This document shows, piece by piece, positions 27,462 to 36,279 of a stretch of 61,829 bases of DNA (the first letter of the stretch is position 1; each line of letters opens with the position of its first letter). The translations under genes and the position numbers were made by a program. A model generated the notes under the pieces. The model did not search any database, had not been told where the DNA came from, and was given only the letters and a program-made list of their open reading frames with translations. This stretch comes from an uncultured Veillonellaceae bacterium (GTDB lineage Bacteria > Bacillota > Negativicutes > Selenomonadales > Selenomonadaceae): contig OMZR01000002.1 of the NCBI GenBank assembly GCA_900315575.1, forward strand, positions 1-61,829. The letters run 5' to 3'.

Positions 27462-28449
27462 ATGCAGATTATGAACAACGGCGCAATGATGGCGGCGCTC
27501 GGCGAGCTCAAGAAGAACGACACGACGCTCGGCAAAGAGCTCAAGAAAGTCGCATCGGGGATGAAAGTCAACGACGCGGGCGATGGCGCGTCGGAATATG
27601 CCATGTCCGAAAAAATGCGCGTGCGCCTGCGGTCGCTCGACCAGGACATCGAAAACGCGCAGACCGGCCGCTCGCTCGTCAAGCGCATTATCTAATGTCG
27701 GATTTCGTAGACAATTCTTCGTATGGTATCAAGGGACCGACAGATTCCGTTTGTGGCGACATTACAACAAACACCTCGAAAATTCGTGCCGTTTCCATCT
27801 ATGCAGAAGCGCTCGGAAGTGGCAAGGGAGAAGGTGGCAAAATGGTTCCTACCGTAGATAAATACGGTATGAACTACTGGGAAAAAATGGGTTTGACGCT
27901 ACACATGGCACAATTACTGCCTCTGGATGTACATACAAGCAACCATTCACAGCAACAGACGGCTCTACACACTACCACGAATATAGCGGCTCTGATTTTT
28001 CCGAAGACCCTCTTATCATGTTTTCGACACACCAAGCTGCAAAATCCACAGACGGCAATCCCCTCATCATCCACACCGGCACGAAGTCGAACCAGCACCT
28101 GCGCCTCTACATCGACGACATGCACACAAAGGCCATGGGGCTCGACTCCGCCACCATCGTCACGCGCGAAGACGCGCACGCCGCCCTCGACGTCCTCGAC
28201 AATGCCGTCAACTACGCCCTGAACGAAAACACCCGCATGGGTGCCTACGCCCAGCGCCTCGACTACACCGTCCGAAACCTCACGACGAGCCGCGAAAACA
28301 CCCAGTCGAGCGAATCCACCATCCGCGACGCGGACATGGCGAAGGAAATGACCGCCTACACGAAGGCAAACGTCCTCGCCCAATCCGCCCAAGCCATGCT
28401 CGCGCAGGCCAACCAGAACGCGTCGAGCGTGCTGTCGCTGCTCCAGTGA
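27462..28449 (+). pseudogene. Flagellin (FliC/Hag-like), broken by deletion and frameshift
   Basis: The N-terminal 75 codons (27462-27695) show the D0/D1 flagellin start (MQIMNNGAMMAALGELKKND, LKKVASGMKVNDAGDGASEY, EKMRVRLRSLDQDIENAQTG) and then stop. A second frame from about 27695 continues with a non-conserved central region. A third frame, reached through the A6 run near 27882, encodes the C-terminal flagellin domain (NPLIIHTGTKSNQ, IDDMHTKAMGL, STIRDADMAKEM, VLAQSAQAMLAQANQNASS). One extra A in that run would join frames two and three. The first junction needs a larger loss. The usual helices after the NAQ motif are absent. GGAGG precedes the ATG. Motility by this flagellin is not expected. 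Confidence 0.85.
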
Positions 28450-28452
28450 AGG

Positions 28453-28481
28453 TTGACGATTCATCCGCAATCGCGTATAAT
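28453..28481 (+). promoter_or_regulatory. Strong promoter for a small plus-strand RNA
   Basis: TTGACG (28453-28458), a 17-nt spacer and TATAAT (28476-28481), immediately after the flagellin relic. The only downstream product before a terminator is a short RNA. Confidence 0.7.
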
Positions 28482-28492
28482 ATCCATAGAAA

Positions 28493-28524
28493 TAAAAAAG
28501 AGCGAACCGCAACAGCAGGTTCGC
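28493..28524 (-). terminator. Terminator of the 28.5-kb small membrane-protein gene
   Basis: On the minus strand GCGAACC (from 28524) pairs with GGTTCGC (ending 28502) and is followed by TCTTTTTTATT. The stem is a perfect 7 bp. Confidence 0.75.
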
Positions 28525-28548
28525 CAGCCGATAACACATGACTAGTTG

Positions 28549-28794
28549 TTAGCTAGAAAGGCCATCGTCATTGGAACTGGGATGGTCTTTTTTGCTGTTT
28601 GGAGTTTTTTCACCTCGGAAGTCCAGCCGGATCTTCAAGAGCCCCTTCAAGACCACTCCGAAACCAAGGCCGATATTTTCTGGTGGTGCGGCGCGGTCGA
28701 AGTACCTTGCTATCGAGCAGCAAAGCAGGAAGAGCCCGAGAGCTCCAATCGACACAGAAGCCGCAACCAGAATCTGCAAGCAGCTATTCGTCAC
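28549..28794 (-). CDS. 81-residue small membrane protein, possible toxin of a type I module
   Basis: The start is GTG 28794 with GAGGTGA upstream (28801-28807). Residues 6-28 form one hydrophobic helix (ILVAASVSIGALGLFLLCC), followed by SIARYFDR, a basic stop-transfer similar in style to the WLDR end of the peptide at 29.1 kb. The remaining tail is charged and not recognisable (DFRGEKTPNSKKDHPSSNDD). It has its own promoter (28946-28974), a 145-nt leader, its own terminator and a convergent antisense RNA over its 3' end. This is the layout of bsrG/SR4- and txpA/ratA-type modules. No homologue is recognised; the function is inferred from layout only. Confidence 0.5.
   Translation of the reverse strand: MTNSCLQILVAASVSIGALGLFLLCCSIARYFDRAAPPENIGLGFGVVLKGLLKIRLDFRGEKTPNSKKDHPSSNDDGLSS
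28560..28593 (+). terminator. Terminator of the 28.5-kb antisense RNA
   Basis: GGCCATC / GATGGTC stem with a G-U pair, followed by TTTTTT on the plus strand. Confidence 0.7.
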
Positions 28795-28917
28795 AGGGCA
28801 TTCACCTCGCTTTCTCTGAAACCACCGCCTTGAGGCCGCGCCTCTTGGCGGCTCTTGAAACGGCGCAGAGCGAGTGCATGCGCTATGGCAGGCAAAGACC
28901 ATGCTGTGATGTTCGCT

Positions 28918-28974
28918 TGGGGAAACATGTTCCCCGCATAATATCAGTATACTGTAGGGCTACGTGCACGTCAA
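28918..28974 (-). promoter_or_regulatory. Promoter of the 28.5-kb membrane-protein gene with adjacent palindrome
   Basis: Minus strand TTGACG (28969-28974), a 17-nt spacer and TATACT (28946-28951). About 10 nt downstream lies the inverted repeat GGGGAA-N5-TTCCCC (28918-28935), either an operator at the transcript start or a 5' hairpin of the mRNA. Confidence 0.6.
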
Positions 28975-29076
28975 TCTGGTGAACCCCAAATACTTTGATT
29001 TCATAGAAAAAGGCCAGCCGAAGCTGACCCTTCCTGCTCGGTTTGCGACTCCGAGACTTTTTGTGCTTTTGCTGCG

Positions 29077-29163
29077 TCAGTGCCGATCAAGCCACTTGCA
29101 AATGTAATAGCTGGTTACACTTGCTGCGACCGACACAAAGAACGTGAGAAGATACGGCGTCAT
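29077..29163 (-). CDS. 28-residue Fst/Ldr-style membrane peptide, putative type I toxin
   Basis: The start is ATG 29163 behind a very strong Shine-Dalgarno AGGAGGAGGTG. The peptide has 28 residues: MTPYLLTFFVSVAAS begins a single membrane helix that ends in YYICKWLDRH. A short hydrophobic helix followed by a W-L-D/N-R/K tail is characteristic of Fst- and Ldr-type type I toxins, which depolarise or perturb the membrane. The gene has its own extended -10 promoter. A divergent small RNA with long complementarity to its ribosome-binding region lies 100 nt away. It is far too short to be scored by gene finders. Toxicity is inferred from form and context. Confidence 0.75.
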   Translation of the reverse strand: MTPYLLTFFVSVAASVTSYYICKWLDRH

Positions 29164-29212
29164 GCTGAACACCTCCTCCTACCGCGCACAGAGGATGTTC
29201 CACAGCAACGTC

Positions 29213-29241
29213 ATTATAGCAAATTCTTGCATTTCCTGCAA
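29213..29241 (-). promoter_or_regulatory. Promoter of the Fst-like peptide gene
   Basis: Minus strand TGCTATAAT (TATAAT at 29213-29218) is an extended -10 element with TTGCAG 17 nt upstream. It interleaves with the divergent sRNA promoter. The shared palindrome TTGCA-tttcc-TGCAA (29227-29241) lies in the -35 region of both. Confidence 0.65.
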
Positions 29242-29254
29242 AATATGGTAGAAT
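29227..29254 (+). promoter_or_regulatory. Promoter of the divergent antitoxin-like sRNA
   Basis: TTGCAT (29227-29232), a 16-nt spacer and TGGTAGAAT with -10 TAGAAT (29249-29254), extended -10 form. Confidence 0.65.
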
Positions 29255-29260
29255 ACAAGT

Positions 29261-29325
29261 AAGCTAAGACGTGAGAAGATGTCATGCTGAACAAAGCCCC
29301 CGGGATTGCAACCCAGGGGCTTTTC
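29261..29325 (+). ncRNA. Candidate antitoxin sRNA, about 65 nt, complementary to the Fst-like toxin start region
   Basis: It is bounded by the promoter at 29227-29254 and the terminator at 29293-29324. Its 5' part contains ACGTGAGAAGAT directly followed by GTCATGCTGAACA. These are complementary to 12 nt inside the toxin reading frame and 13 nt spanning the toxin ATG and the base of its ribosome site. In the toxin mRNA the two blocks are separated by only five extra bases (GCCGT), so a 25-bp duplex with one 5-nt bulge is possible. Confidence 0.7.
29293..29324 (+). terminator. Terminator of the sRNA
   Basis: AAGCCCC-C-GGG, loop ATTGCAA, CCC-A-GGGGCTT and TTTT on the plus strand. Confidence 0.8.
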
Positions 29326-29337
29326 CATATCTAAACA

Positions 29338-29376
29338 GAAAAGAACCGCCCCCGTGATGAGAGCGGTTCTTTTTTC
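29338..29376. terminator. Terminator of the ATP synthase operon (both strands)
   Basis: AAGAACCGC (29341-29349) pairs with GCGGTTCTT (29363-29371), with T-runs on both strands. It lies 7 nt beyond the atpC stop. Confidence 0.8.
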
Positions 29377-29382
29377 ATGCAA

Positions 29383-29811
29383 TCATTCGTATTCCGTTTC
29401 CGTCGCCTGCAGGCGCGCGATGGCGCGGTGCAGGGCGAGTTCGGCGCGCTCGAAGTCGATGTCTTCGCTTGCGGGCGGGCCCTGGTGGAATTTCTCGATG
29501 CGTTCCTTGGCGCGGGCGTAGGCCTGCTTGGCGCGATTGACGTCGATGTCGATCGGCTGTTCGGCGGCACTCGCGAGGACGGAGATCTTCTCGGGCGTGA
29601 CTTCCATGAAGCCGCCAGCGACGGCGATGAGCTGCTCGTCGCCCTCCGGCATCTTCACGCGCATCGCATGCGGCACGAGGCCCGTGACGAGCGGTGCATG
29701 ATGCGGCAGGATGCCGAGCTCGCCGCCCGTCGAGCGGACGATGAGCATGGCAATGTCGGCTTCGTAGACGACTTTGTCCGGGGAGACGATCTGAAGCTGG
29801 ATGGTGGACAT
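29383..29811 (-). CDS. atpC: F1Fo ATP synthase epsilon subunit
   Basis: Epsilon sits on the central stalk of F1 and inhibits ATP hydrolysis. The 142 residues include the beta-sandwich domain (IQLQIVSPDKVVYEADIAML, GELGILPHHAPLVTGL, IAVAGGFMEV) and the two C-terminal helices (about 88-140). It is the last gene of the operon, 3 nt after atpD, and is followed by a strong terminator. No unusual features. Confidence 0.97.
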   Translation of the reverse strand: MSTIQLQIVSPDKVVYEADIAMLIVRSTGGELGILPHHAPLVTGLVPHAMRVKMPEGDEQLIAVAGGFMEVTPEKISVLASAAEQPIDIDVNRAKQAYARAKERIEKFHQGPPASEDIDFERAELALHRAIARLQATETEYE

Positions 29812-29814
29812 AGA

Positions 29815-31248
<1,434 letters not shown>

Positions 31249-31285
31249 CTACCTGAACTCTAGAAACGTGGTCAGGCATTTGGCA

Positions 31286-32140
31286 TTACTTCAGGCCTTC
31301 GGCGCCCGCGACGATTTCGTTGAGCTCCGTCGTGATGCCGGCCTGACGTACCTTGTTGTAGTGCAGGTTCAGCTGGTCGATGAGCTCCGTGGCGTTGTCC
31401 GTCGCGTTGCTCATCGCGTTCATGCGGGAACTCAGCTCGCTCGCTGCGGACTGCAGGAGCGAGGCGTAGATCGTCGTGTAGAGATACTGCGGGAGCAGGA
31501 AGCCGAGGACGGTCGCCGCATCCGGTTCATAGATGTACTCGGCATGCACGCCCTTAGCTTCCTCGCTGTCCATCGTGAGCGGCAGGACCTTCTCCGTCTG
31601 CGGCTCGCAGCTGATGGCCGAGATGAATTTCGTATAAATCATCACGACTTCGCGATACGCGCCGGATTTGAAGAGGTCGATGAGCTCGAGCGCAATCGTG
31701 CGCGCATGCTCGAACTGCGGTCGCTCGCTTAGCCCTGTATGGGATTTCACGATGTGGTAGCCGCGATTCTTGAAATAGGCTTCGCCCTTGCGGCCGACGA
31801 CGAAGAGGTCGGTATCGGCCTTATTTTCGGCAAGGGCGTGTGCCGCCTTGCAGGCATTCGAGGAATACGCGCCCGCGAGGCCTTTGTCCGAGGTGATGAC
31901 GAAGACGAGGCGCTTTCCGTCCGGATGCGTCTCAAGGAGCGGATGTTGGAAATCAGCCCCGGCATTCGCCGCGACTTCCTGCACGACCTCGATGACTTTC
32001 TTCGCGTAAGGCGCGTTGGCATTCGCCGCTTCCTTGGCATGGCGCAGGCGGCTCGTCGCGACCATGTTCATGGCGCTCGTGATCTGCTTCGTGCTCGTCA
32101 CGCTTTTGATGCGATGGCGGATATCCTGTAAACTAGCCAA
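31286..32140 (-). CDS. atpG: F1Fo ATP synthase gamma subunit
   Basis: Gamma is the rotating central shaft of F1. The 284 residues begin MASLQDIRHRIKSVTSTKQI, giving the N-terminal coiled-coil helix, and end in the matching C-terminal helix (SRMNAMSNATDNATELIDQL, NKVRQAGITTELNEIVAGAE). The Rossmann-like middle includes VFVITSDKGLAGAYSSN. It is standard in length and lies between atpA and atpD. Confidence 0.98.
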   Translation of the reverse strand: MASLQDIRHRIKSVTSTKQITSAMNMVATSRLRHAKEAANANAPYAKKVIEVVQEVAANAGADFQHPLLETHPDGKRLVFVITSDKGLAGAYSSNACKAAHALAENKADTDLFVVGRKGEAYFKNRGYHIVKSHTGLSERPQFEHARTIALELIDLFKSGAYREVVMIYTKFISAISCEPQTEKVLPLTMDSEEAKGVHAEYIYEPDAATVLGFLLPQYLYTTIYASLLQSAASELSSRMNAMSNATDNATELIDQLNLHYNKVRQAGITTELNEIVAGAEGLK

Positions 32141-32155
32141 AAAGAATCACCTCGC

Positions 32156-33673
32156 TCATGCCATCTTGTACGGAATGGTTTCCTTGAACTCCTTGATGGC
32201 CGCCGTGATCTCTTTTTCGAGCGCATCGTCGAGCTTCTTCTGCTCGGCGATCTTCTTCGCCACTTCCGGGTGTGCCGTGCGCATGAACTTCAGGAAGCTC
32301 TCCTGGAACTCGACGACTTTTTCCGTCGGGATGTCGGCGAGGAAGCCATGGACGGCCGTGTAGAGCACGAGCACCTGCTCCTCGACGAGCAGCGGGCTGT
32401 ACTGCGGCTGCTTCAGCGTCTCGACCATGCGTTCGCCGCGGTCGAGCTGGGCCTTCGTGGCCTTGTCGAGGTCGGAGGCGAACTGCGAGAATGCTGCGAG
32501 CTCGCGGTACTGTGCGAGGTCGAGGCGCATCGTGCCCGCGACCTGCTTCATGGCCTTGATCTGCGCCGAGCCGCCGACACGGGAGACCGAGAGGCCGACG
32601 TTGATGGCCGGGCGGACACCGGAGTTGAAGAGGCCCGTCTCGAGCATGATCTGGCCATCCGTGATGGAGATGACGTTCGTCGGAATGTACGCGGAAAGGT
32701 CGCCGGCCTGCGTCTCGATGATCGGCAGGGCCGTGATGGAGCCGCCGCCGAGCTCATCATTGAGCTTCGCAGCGCGTTCGAGCAGACGGGAATGCAGATA
32801 GAAGACATCGCCCGGGTATGCTTCGCGTCCAGGCGGACGGCGGAGCAGCAGGGACATCGCACGGTAGGCGGCTGCATGCTTCGTGAGGTCATCATAGATG
32901 CAAAGGCAGTGCTTGCCCTGATACATGAAGTGCTCCGCCATGGCGACGCCGGCGTACGGTGCGAGGTACTGCAGCGGCGCGCTCTCGGCAGCCGTCGCGG
33001 CGACGACGATGGAGTACTCCATGGCGCCGTGCTCTTCGAGCGTCTTGACGACGCGCGCGACCGTCGAAGCCTTCTGGCCGATGGCGACGTAGACGCAGAT
33101 GCAGTCCTGGCCCTTCTGGTTCAGGATCGTATCGACCGCGATGGCCGTTTTGCCGATGCCGCGGTCGCCGATGATGAGCTCGCGCTGGCCGCGGCCGATC
33201 GGCACGAGGGCGTCGATGGCCTTGATGCCCGTCTGCAGCGGCTGCTTGACCGGCTGGCGGTCAGCGATGCCCGGCGCATGGAACTCGACCGGACGCGTCT
33301 CCGTCGTCTTGATGGCGCCCTTGCCGTCGATGGGGCGGCCGAGTGCGTCGACGACGCGGCCGATCATGTTCTCGCCGACCGGCACCTGCATGATGCGGCC
33401 CGTGCGCTTGACCTCGTCGCCTTCTTCGATTTTCGTGTCGCCGCCGAGGATAACGGCGCCGACGTTGTCCTGCTCAAGGTTCAGGACCAGACCATAAATA
33501 TCATGACCGAAATCGAGCAGCTCGCCGGACATGGCCTTGTCGAGGCCATGGATATGCGCGATGCCGTCGCCGACTTCGATGACCGTACCGACATCATCGA
33601 CGTTCAGATCGACATTGTAGTTCTTGATCTGATCCTTGATGATGGCGGTGATTTCCTCAGGATTCATTTTCAT
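32156..33673 (-). CDS. atpA: F1Fo ATP synthase alpha subunit
   Basis: This is the regulatory nucleotide-binding F1 subunit. The 505 residues contain the P-loop [16 protein letters not shown], the stretch [19 protein letters not shown] and the arginine-finger region [19 protein letters not shown]. The N-terminus ([20 protein letters not shown]) binds delta. It sits 16 nt after atpH. No anomalies are seen. Confidence 0.99.
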   Translation of the reverse strand: MKMNPEEITAIIKDQIKNYNVDLNVDDVGTVIEVGDGIAHIHGLDKAMSGELLDFGHDIYGLVLNLEQDNVGAVILGGDTKIEEGDEVKRTGRIMQVPVGENMIGRVVDALGRPIDGKGAIKTTETRPVEFHAPGIADRQPVKQPLQTGIKAIDALVPIGRGQRELIIGDRGIGKTAIAVDTILNQKGQDCICVYVAIGQKASTVARVVKTLEEHGAMEYSIVVAATAAESAPLQYLAPYAGVAMAEHFMYQGKHCLCIYDDLTKHAAAYRAMSLLLRRPPGREAYPGDVFYLHSRLLERAAKLNDELGGGSITALPIIETQAGDLSAYIPTNVISITDGQIMLETGLFNSGVRPAINVGLSVSRVGGSAQIKAMKQVAGTMRLDLAQYRELAAFSQFASDLDKATKAQLDRGERMVETLKQPQYSPLLVEEQVLVLYTAVHGFLADIPTEKVVEFQESFLKFMRTAHPEVAKKIAEQKKLDDALEKEITAAIKEFKETIPYKMA

Positions 33674-33689
33674 ACCTAGCAGTCACCCC

Positions 33690-34232
33690 TCATTTCGTTG
33701 CCATCAGCTCGCCCGCCAGTGCGGAAAGCTTGCCGGTGACGCTTCCGTCGATGCGCTTGTCCCCGATGCGGACGATGACACCGCCGATGATCTTCGGATC
33801 TTCGTGCAGGCGGACCTTCACAGTCTTGCCCGTCACGACTTCGAGCTTGTCTTCGAGCTTGTCCTTCTGCGCCTTCGACAGCGTGCGTGCCGTCGTCACA
33901 TCCGCGACGACGATGTGGCGCGCCTCGTTCGAGAGCTCCTCATACTGGCTCACGATGGCCGGGAAGAGGCTCATGCGGCGCTTGTCGACGAGCAGCAGCA
34001 GGAAATGGTAGACGTCCTCGGAGAGCTCCCCTTCGAAGAGCTTCTTGATGAGCGCCTTCTTGTCGCTGCGCTGGAGCTCCGGATTCGAGAAATAGCCCCA
34101 GATGCCCGGGACGCTTTCGAGGTCCTTGTAGACGCCTGCGAGCTCCTCGCCGTACGGGACGAGCTTTCCCTCGTCCTGCGCCAGCTCGAAGATGGCGCGG
34201 GAATATTTGCGTGCAAGTTGCAGGTTCAGCAT
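33690..34232 (-). CDS. atpH: F1Fo ATP synthase delta subunit
   Basis: Delta links the peripheral stalk to the top of alpha3beta3. The 180 residues show the helical N-terminal domain (LARKYSRAIFELAQDEGKL) and the C-terminal domain (VTTARTLSKAQKDKLEDKLE, KVRLHEDPKIIGGVIVRIGD, IDGSVTGKLSALAGEL), both typical. The gene overlaps atpF by 7 nt. Confidence 0.97.
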   Translation of the reverse strand: MLNLQLARKYSRAIFELAQDEGKLVPYGEELAGVYKDLESVPGIWGYFSNPELQRSDKKALIKKLFEGELSEDVYHFLLLLVDKRRMSLFPAIVSQYEELSNEARHIVVADVTTARTLSKAQKDKLEDKLEVVTGKTVKVRLHEDPKIIGGVIVRIGDKRIDGSVTGKLSALAGELMATK

Positions 34233-34729
34233 GACAGATCACCAATCTTATCTTTGTCAAGCGTGTCGATGAATTTGCCAACTTCCTCTGCGTCCGCGTC
34301 CGCCGTCATCTTGTCGCTGACGATCTTGCCGGCGGCCTGGATGGAGAGCGCGACGACCTGCGCCCGGATCTGATCCTGGGCGCGCTCCTGGTCGCGCTGG
34401 ATTTCGGCACGGGCAGACTCCTTCATCTGCTCGACCTCGCGCTTTGTCTCCTGGAGCTTGTCCTCGCGGAGCTGGCTGGCGACCTTCTCCGCCTTGTCCG
34501 TGATGGCCTGTGCCTGCTCGCGGGCTTCGGCGAGCTGCGCCTGATACTTCGCCTTGAGCTCTTCGGCGGCTGCCACATCGGCGTCCGCTTTCTCGAGGCT
34601 TTCCGCGATCTTGTCCTCGCGGGCCTTGATCATGCGCACGACCGGCTTGTAGCACAGCGCGCGCAGGATGGCGACGAGGATCAGGAAGTTCAGGATCTGC
34701 GCGAAAAACGTCATGTTCAGATCAATCAA
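34226..34729 (-). CDS. atpF: F1Fo ATP synthase b subunit
   Basis: This is the peripheral-stalk subunit. The 167 residues have one N-terminal membrane helix (FFAQILNFLILVAILRALCY, about 8-28) and a long alanine/glutamate/lysine-rich coiled coil to the end (KADADVAAAEELKAKYQAQL and following). There is a single copy, so b probably forms a homodimer. It lies between atpE and atpH and overlaps atpH by 7 nt. Confidence 0.97.
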   Translation of the reverse strand: MIDLNMTFFAQILNFLILVAILRALCYKPVVRMIKAREDKIAESLEKADADVAAAEELKAKYQAQLAEAREQAQAITDKAEKVASQLREDKLQETKREVEQMKESARAEIQRDQERAQDQIRAQVVALSIQAAGKIVSDKMTADADAEEVGKFIDTLDKDKIGDLSC

Positions 34730-34768
34730 TTCCTTATGCCTCCCTTCTGGGCATCAAATAACACGAAA

Positions 34769-35020
34769 TTATTTGATGAGCGGGTTCGCATAGAGCATGA
34801 TGAAGGCGATGACGATCGCGATGATGGCCATAGCCTCGATGAGGCCGACGGAGATCAGCGTATTCGTGAAGAGCGTGTTCTTCGCTTCCGGCTGGCGCGT
34901 GATGCCCTCGATGAAGCGGCTCGTGACGAGGCCGTCACCGAGACCAGCGCCGACAGCTGCGAGACCTGCCGTGATACCTGCACCGATGAGGGCTGCGGCT
35001 ACCATGATTGCGTTTTCCAT
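34769..35020 (-). CDS. atpE: F1Fo ATP synthase c subunit (proton type)
   Basis: This is the rotor-ring subunit. From ATG 35020 it has 83 residues in two membrane helices joined by the polar loop TRQPEAK. The ion-binding carboxylate is Glu62 (VGLIEAMAI). The sodium signature (Gln in helix 1; Glu-Ser-Thr in helix 2) is absent: helix 1 has Asp29 (AGLGDGLV) and helix 2 has Glu-Ala-Met, so proton coupling is expected. Asp at this helix-1 position is also found in mycobacterial c subunits. The start is set by AAGGAGGA upstream and by the family N-terminus MENAIMVAAAL; an in-frame ATG nine codons earlier has no ribosome site. Confidence 0.97.
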   Translation of the reverse strand: MENAIMVAAALIGAGITAGLAAVGAGLGDGLVTSRFIEGITRQPEAKNTLFTNTLISVGLIEAMAIIAIVIAFIMLYANPLIK

Positions 35021-35091
35021 TGAAAAAATCCTCCTTAAAGATTGCAAAAACCTTTTTTCTGAAATAACTACGGAATTTACAGCGAGTCGCC

Positions 35092-35766
35092 TTACTCCCC
35101 GCTATCCTCTTTCACGGCGTTGGCAAGGTACGCCATCGAAAGCATGGTGAAGATGACGGCCTGAACACCGCCGATGAAGATGCTGAACGCGAGCCAGCAG
35201 ACGGCTGGGATCGGCATCCAGATCGGCATCAGCATCAGGAGGACGACGATCAGGATTTCGCCCGCGAGGATGTTGCCGAAAAGACGGCAGGCCAGCGTGA
35301 TCGGCTTGGCGATTTCCTCGATGATGTTGATGACGACAAAGACTGGCGTCGGCTGGAAGAAATGGGCCAGATAGTGGAACCCTTTCTTGTAGACGCCCAG
35401 GAAATGCACCATCACGATGACGGTGAGCGCAAGCGCCAATGTGGTGTTCAAGTCATTCGTCGGCGACGACAACGTGGGGACGAGGCCGATCCAGTTGCCC
35501 ACCAGCAGGAACATGAAGAGCGACACGATGAAAGGCGCGAGGAATCTCCCGCTCTTCCCCATCATCGCATCGATCTGGCCATGCAGCCAGCCGATGATCA
35601 GCTCGACCACCATCTGCCATCCGCGCGGCACGAGCGAAAGGCTCCGCGTCGCGAGAAAAGCAATCAGGATGACGATGGCCATCGTGAGCCAGGTCATCTC
35701 GAGTGTCTCCCAGTTGAAGGTAAAGCCGGCGAGCTGCACTGTTTCGCGAACACCGATTTCATGCAT
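35092..35766 (-). CDS. atpB: F1Fo ATP synthase a subunit
   Basis: This is the proton-channel subunit of Fo. The 224 residues have five to six membrane helices and the essential arginine in LACRLFGNILAGEILIVVLL. Also conserved are PRGWQMVVELIIGWLHGQID and the C-terminal AFSIFIGGVQAVIFTMLSM. It precedes atpE, with a short gap of 71 nt that shows no further gene. Confidence 0.98.
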   Translation of the reverse strand: MHEIGVRETVQLAGFTFNWETLEMTWLTMAIVILIAFLATRSLSLVPRGWQMVVELIIGWLHGQIDAMMGKSGRFLAPFIVSLFMFLLVGNWIGLVPTLSSPTNDLNTTLALALTVIVMVHFLGVYKKGFHYLAHFFQPTPVFVVINIIEEIAKPITLACRLFGNILAGEILIVVLLMLMPIWMPIPAVCWLAFSIFIGGVQAVIFTMLSMAYLANAVKEDSGE

Positions 35767-35807
35767 ATTACCTCAACCTCCCTCCCCCAGAGAAAATTCC
35801 CCGGGTA

Positions 35808-36176
35808 TCATTTCTTCGCATGCTGCAGGATGAGCTGTCCGAGTGCCACGAAGTACGTCGCGACGAAGCCTGCGGCAGCGGCGAGCATGACCTCCGAAGA
35901 GGCCAGCGCTGCCGCGAGCAGGACGAGCGCGAGCACCGCGAGGCGCAGGAACATGCCCCAGAGCATCTGCCTGTGGGCGGTCTTCGCGTCCGTGGAAAGA
36001 TTCCAGAGACGGAAGGCCATGTTCCAGACAAACACGAGCGCTGCGACGAGCCCGAGCAGGAACGCGAACGCGAGGCGCCCTTCTCCCCTTGCCAGGAGCA
36101 GGGCAACCGCGACGATCACGAGCACGGCGAGGCTCTTTCGCAGCCGCTTGCGGTATGCGGACAAAATGTCTTTCAT
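35808..36176 (-). CDS. atpI: ATP synthase I-like membrane protein
   Basis: This 122-residue protein has four membrane helices (starting SLAVLVIVAVALLLA and FAFLLGLVAALVFVWNMAF). It matches the AtpI/ATP-synthase-I family (assists c-ring assembly in studied bacteria) by size, topology and position before atpB. The start ATG 36176 is preferred because GGGAAAG precedes it; an ATG six codons upstream has no ribosome site. Confidence 0.85.
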   Translation of the reverse strand: MKDILSAYRKRLRKSLAVLVIVAVALLLARGEGRLAFAFLLGLVAALVFVWNMAFRLWNLSTDAKTAHRQMLWGMFLRLAVLALVLLAAALASSEVMLAAAAGFVATYFVALGQLILQHAKK

Positions 36177-36279
36177 AAACACTTTCCCAAGCATTACATT
36201 TCGACAGGGCTCTTGAAAAAACCTTTCCCGAAAACCCTATTTTTTCTTAATGATAGAATTAATAAAGGTTATCCCACGC

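Larger units (their letters stand above)
28489..28593 (+). ncRNA. Candidate antisense RNA of about 105 nt opposite a small membrane-protein gene
   Basis: It starts about 8 nt after the TATAAT at 28476-28481. It ends at the stem GGCCATC (28560-28566) with GATGGTC (28581-28587) followed by six T. It overlaps the last 15 codons and the whole 3' untranslated region and terminator of the minus-strand gene 28549-28794, so the two RNAs can form an extended duplex. It contains no convincing reading frame. Confidence 0.6.

Noticed and set aside
28918-28935. LexA box at the start of the 28.5-kb transcript
   Set aside because: GGGGAA-N5-TTCCCC does not fit the Firmicute CGAAC-N4-GTTCG spacing; it may just be an mRNA hairpin.
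34769-35020. Sodium-driven ATP synthase
   Set aside because: The c-subunit ligands for sodium (Gln in helix 1; Glu-Ser-Thr in helix 2) are replaced by Asp and Glu-Ala-Met.
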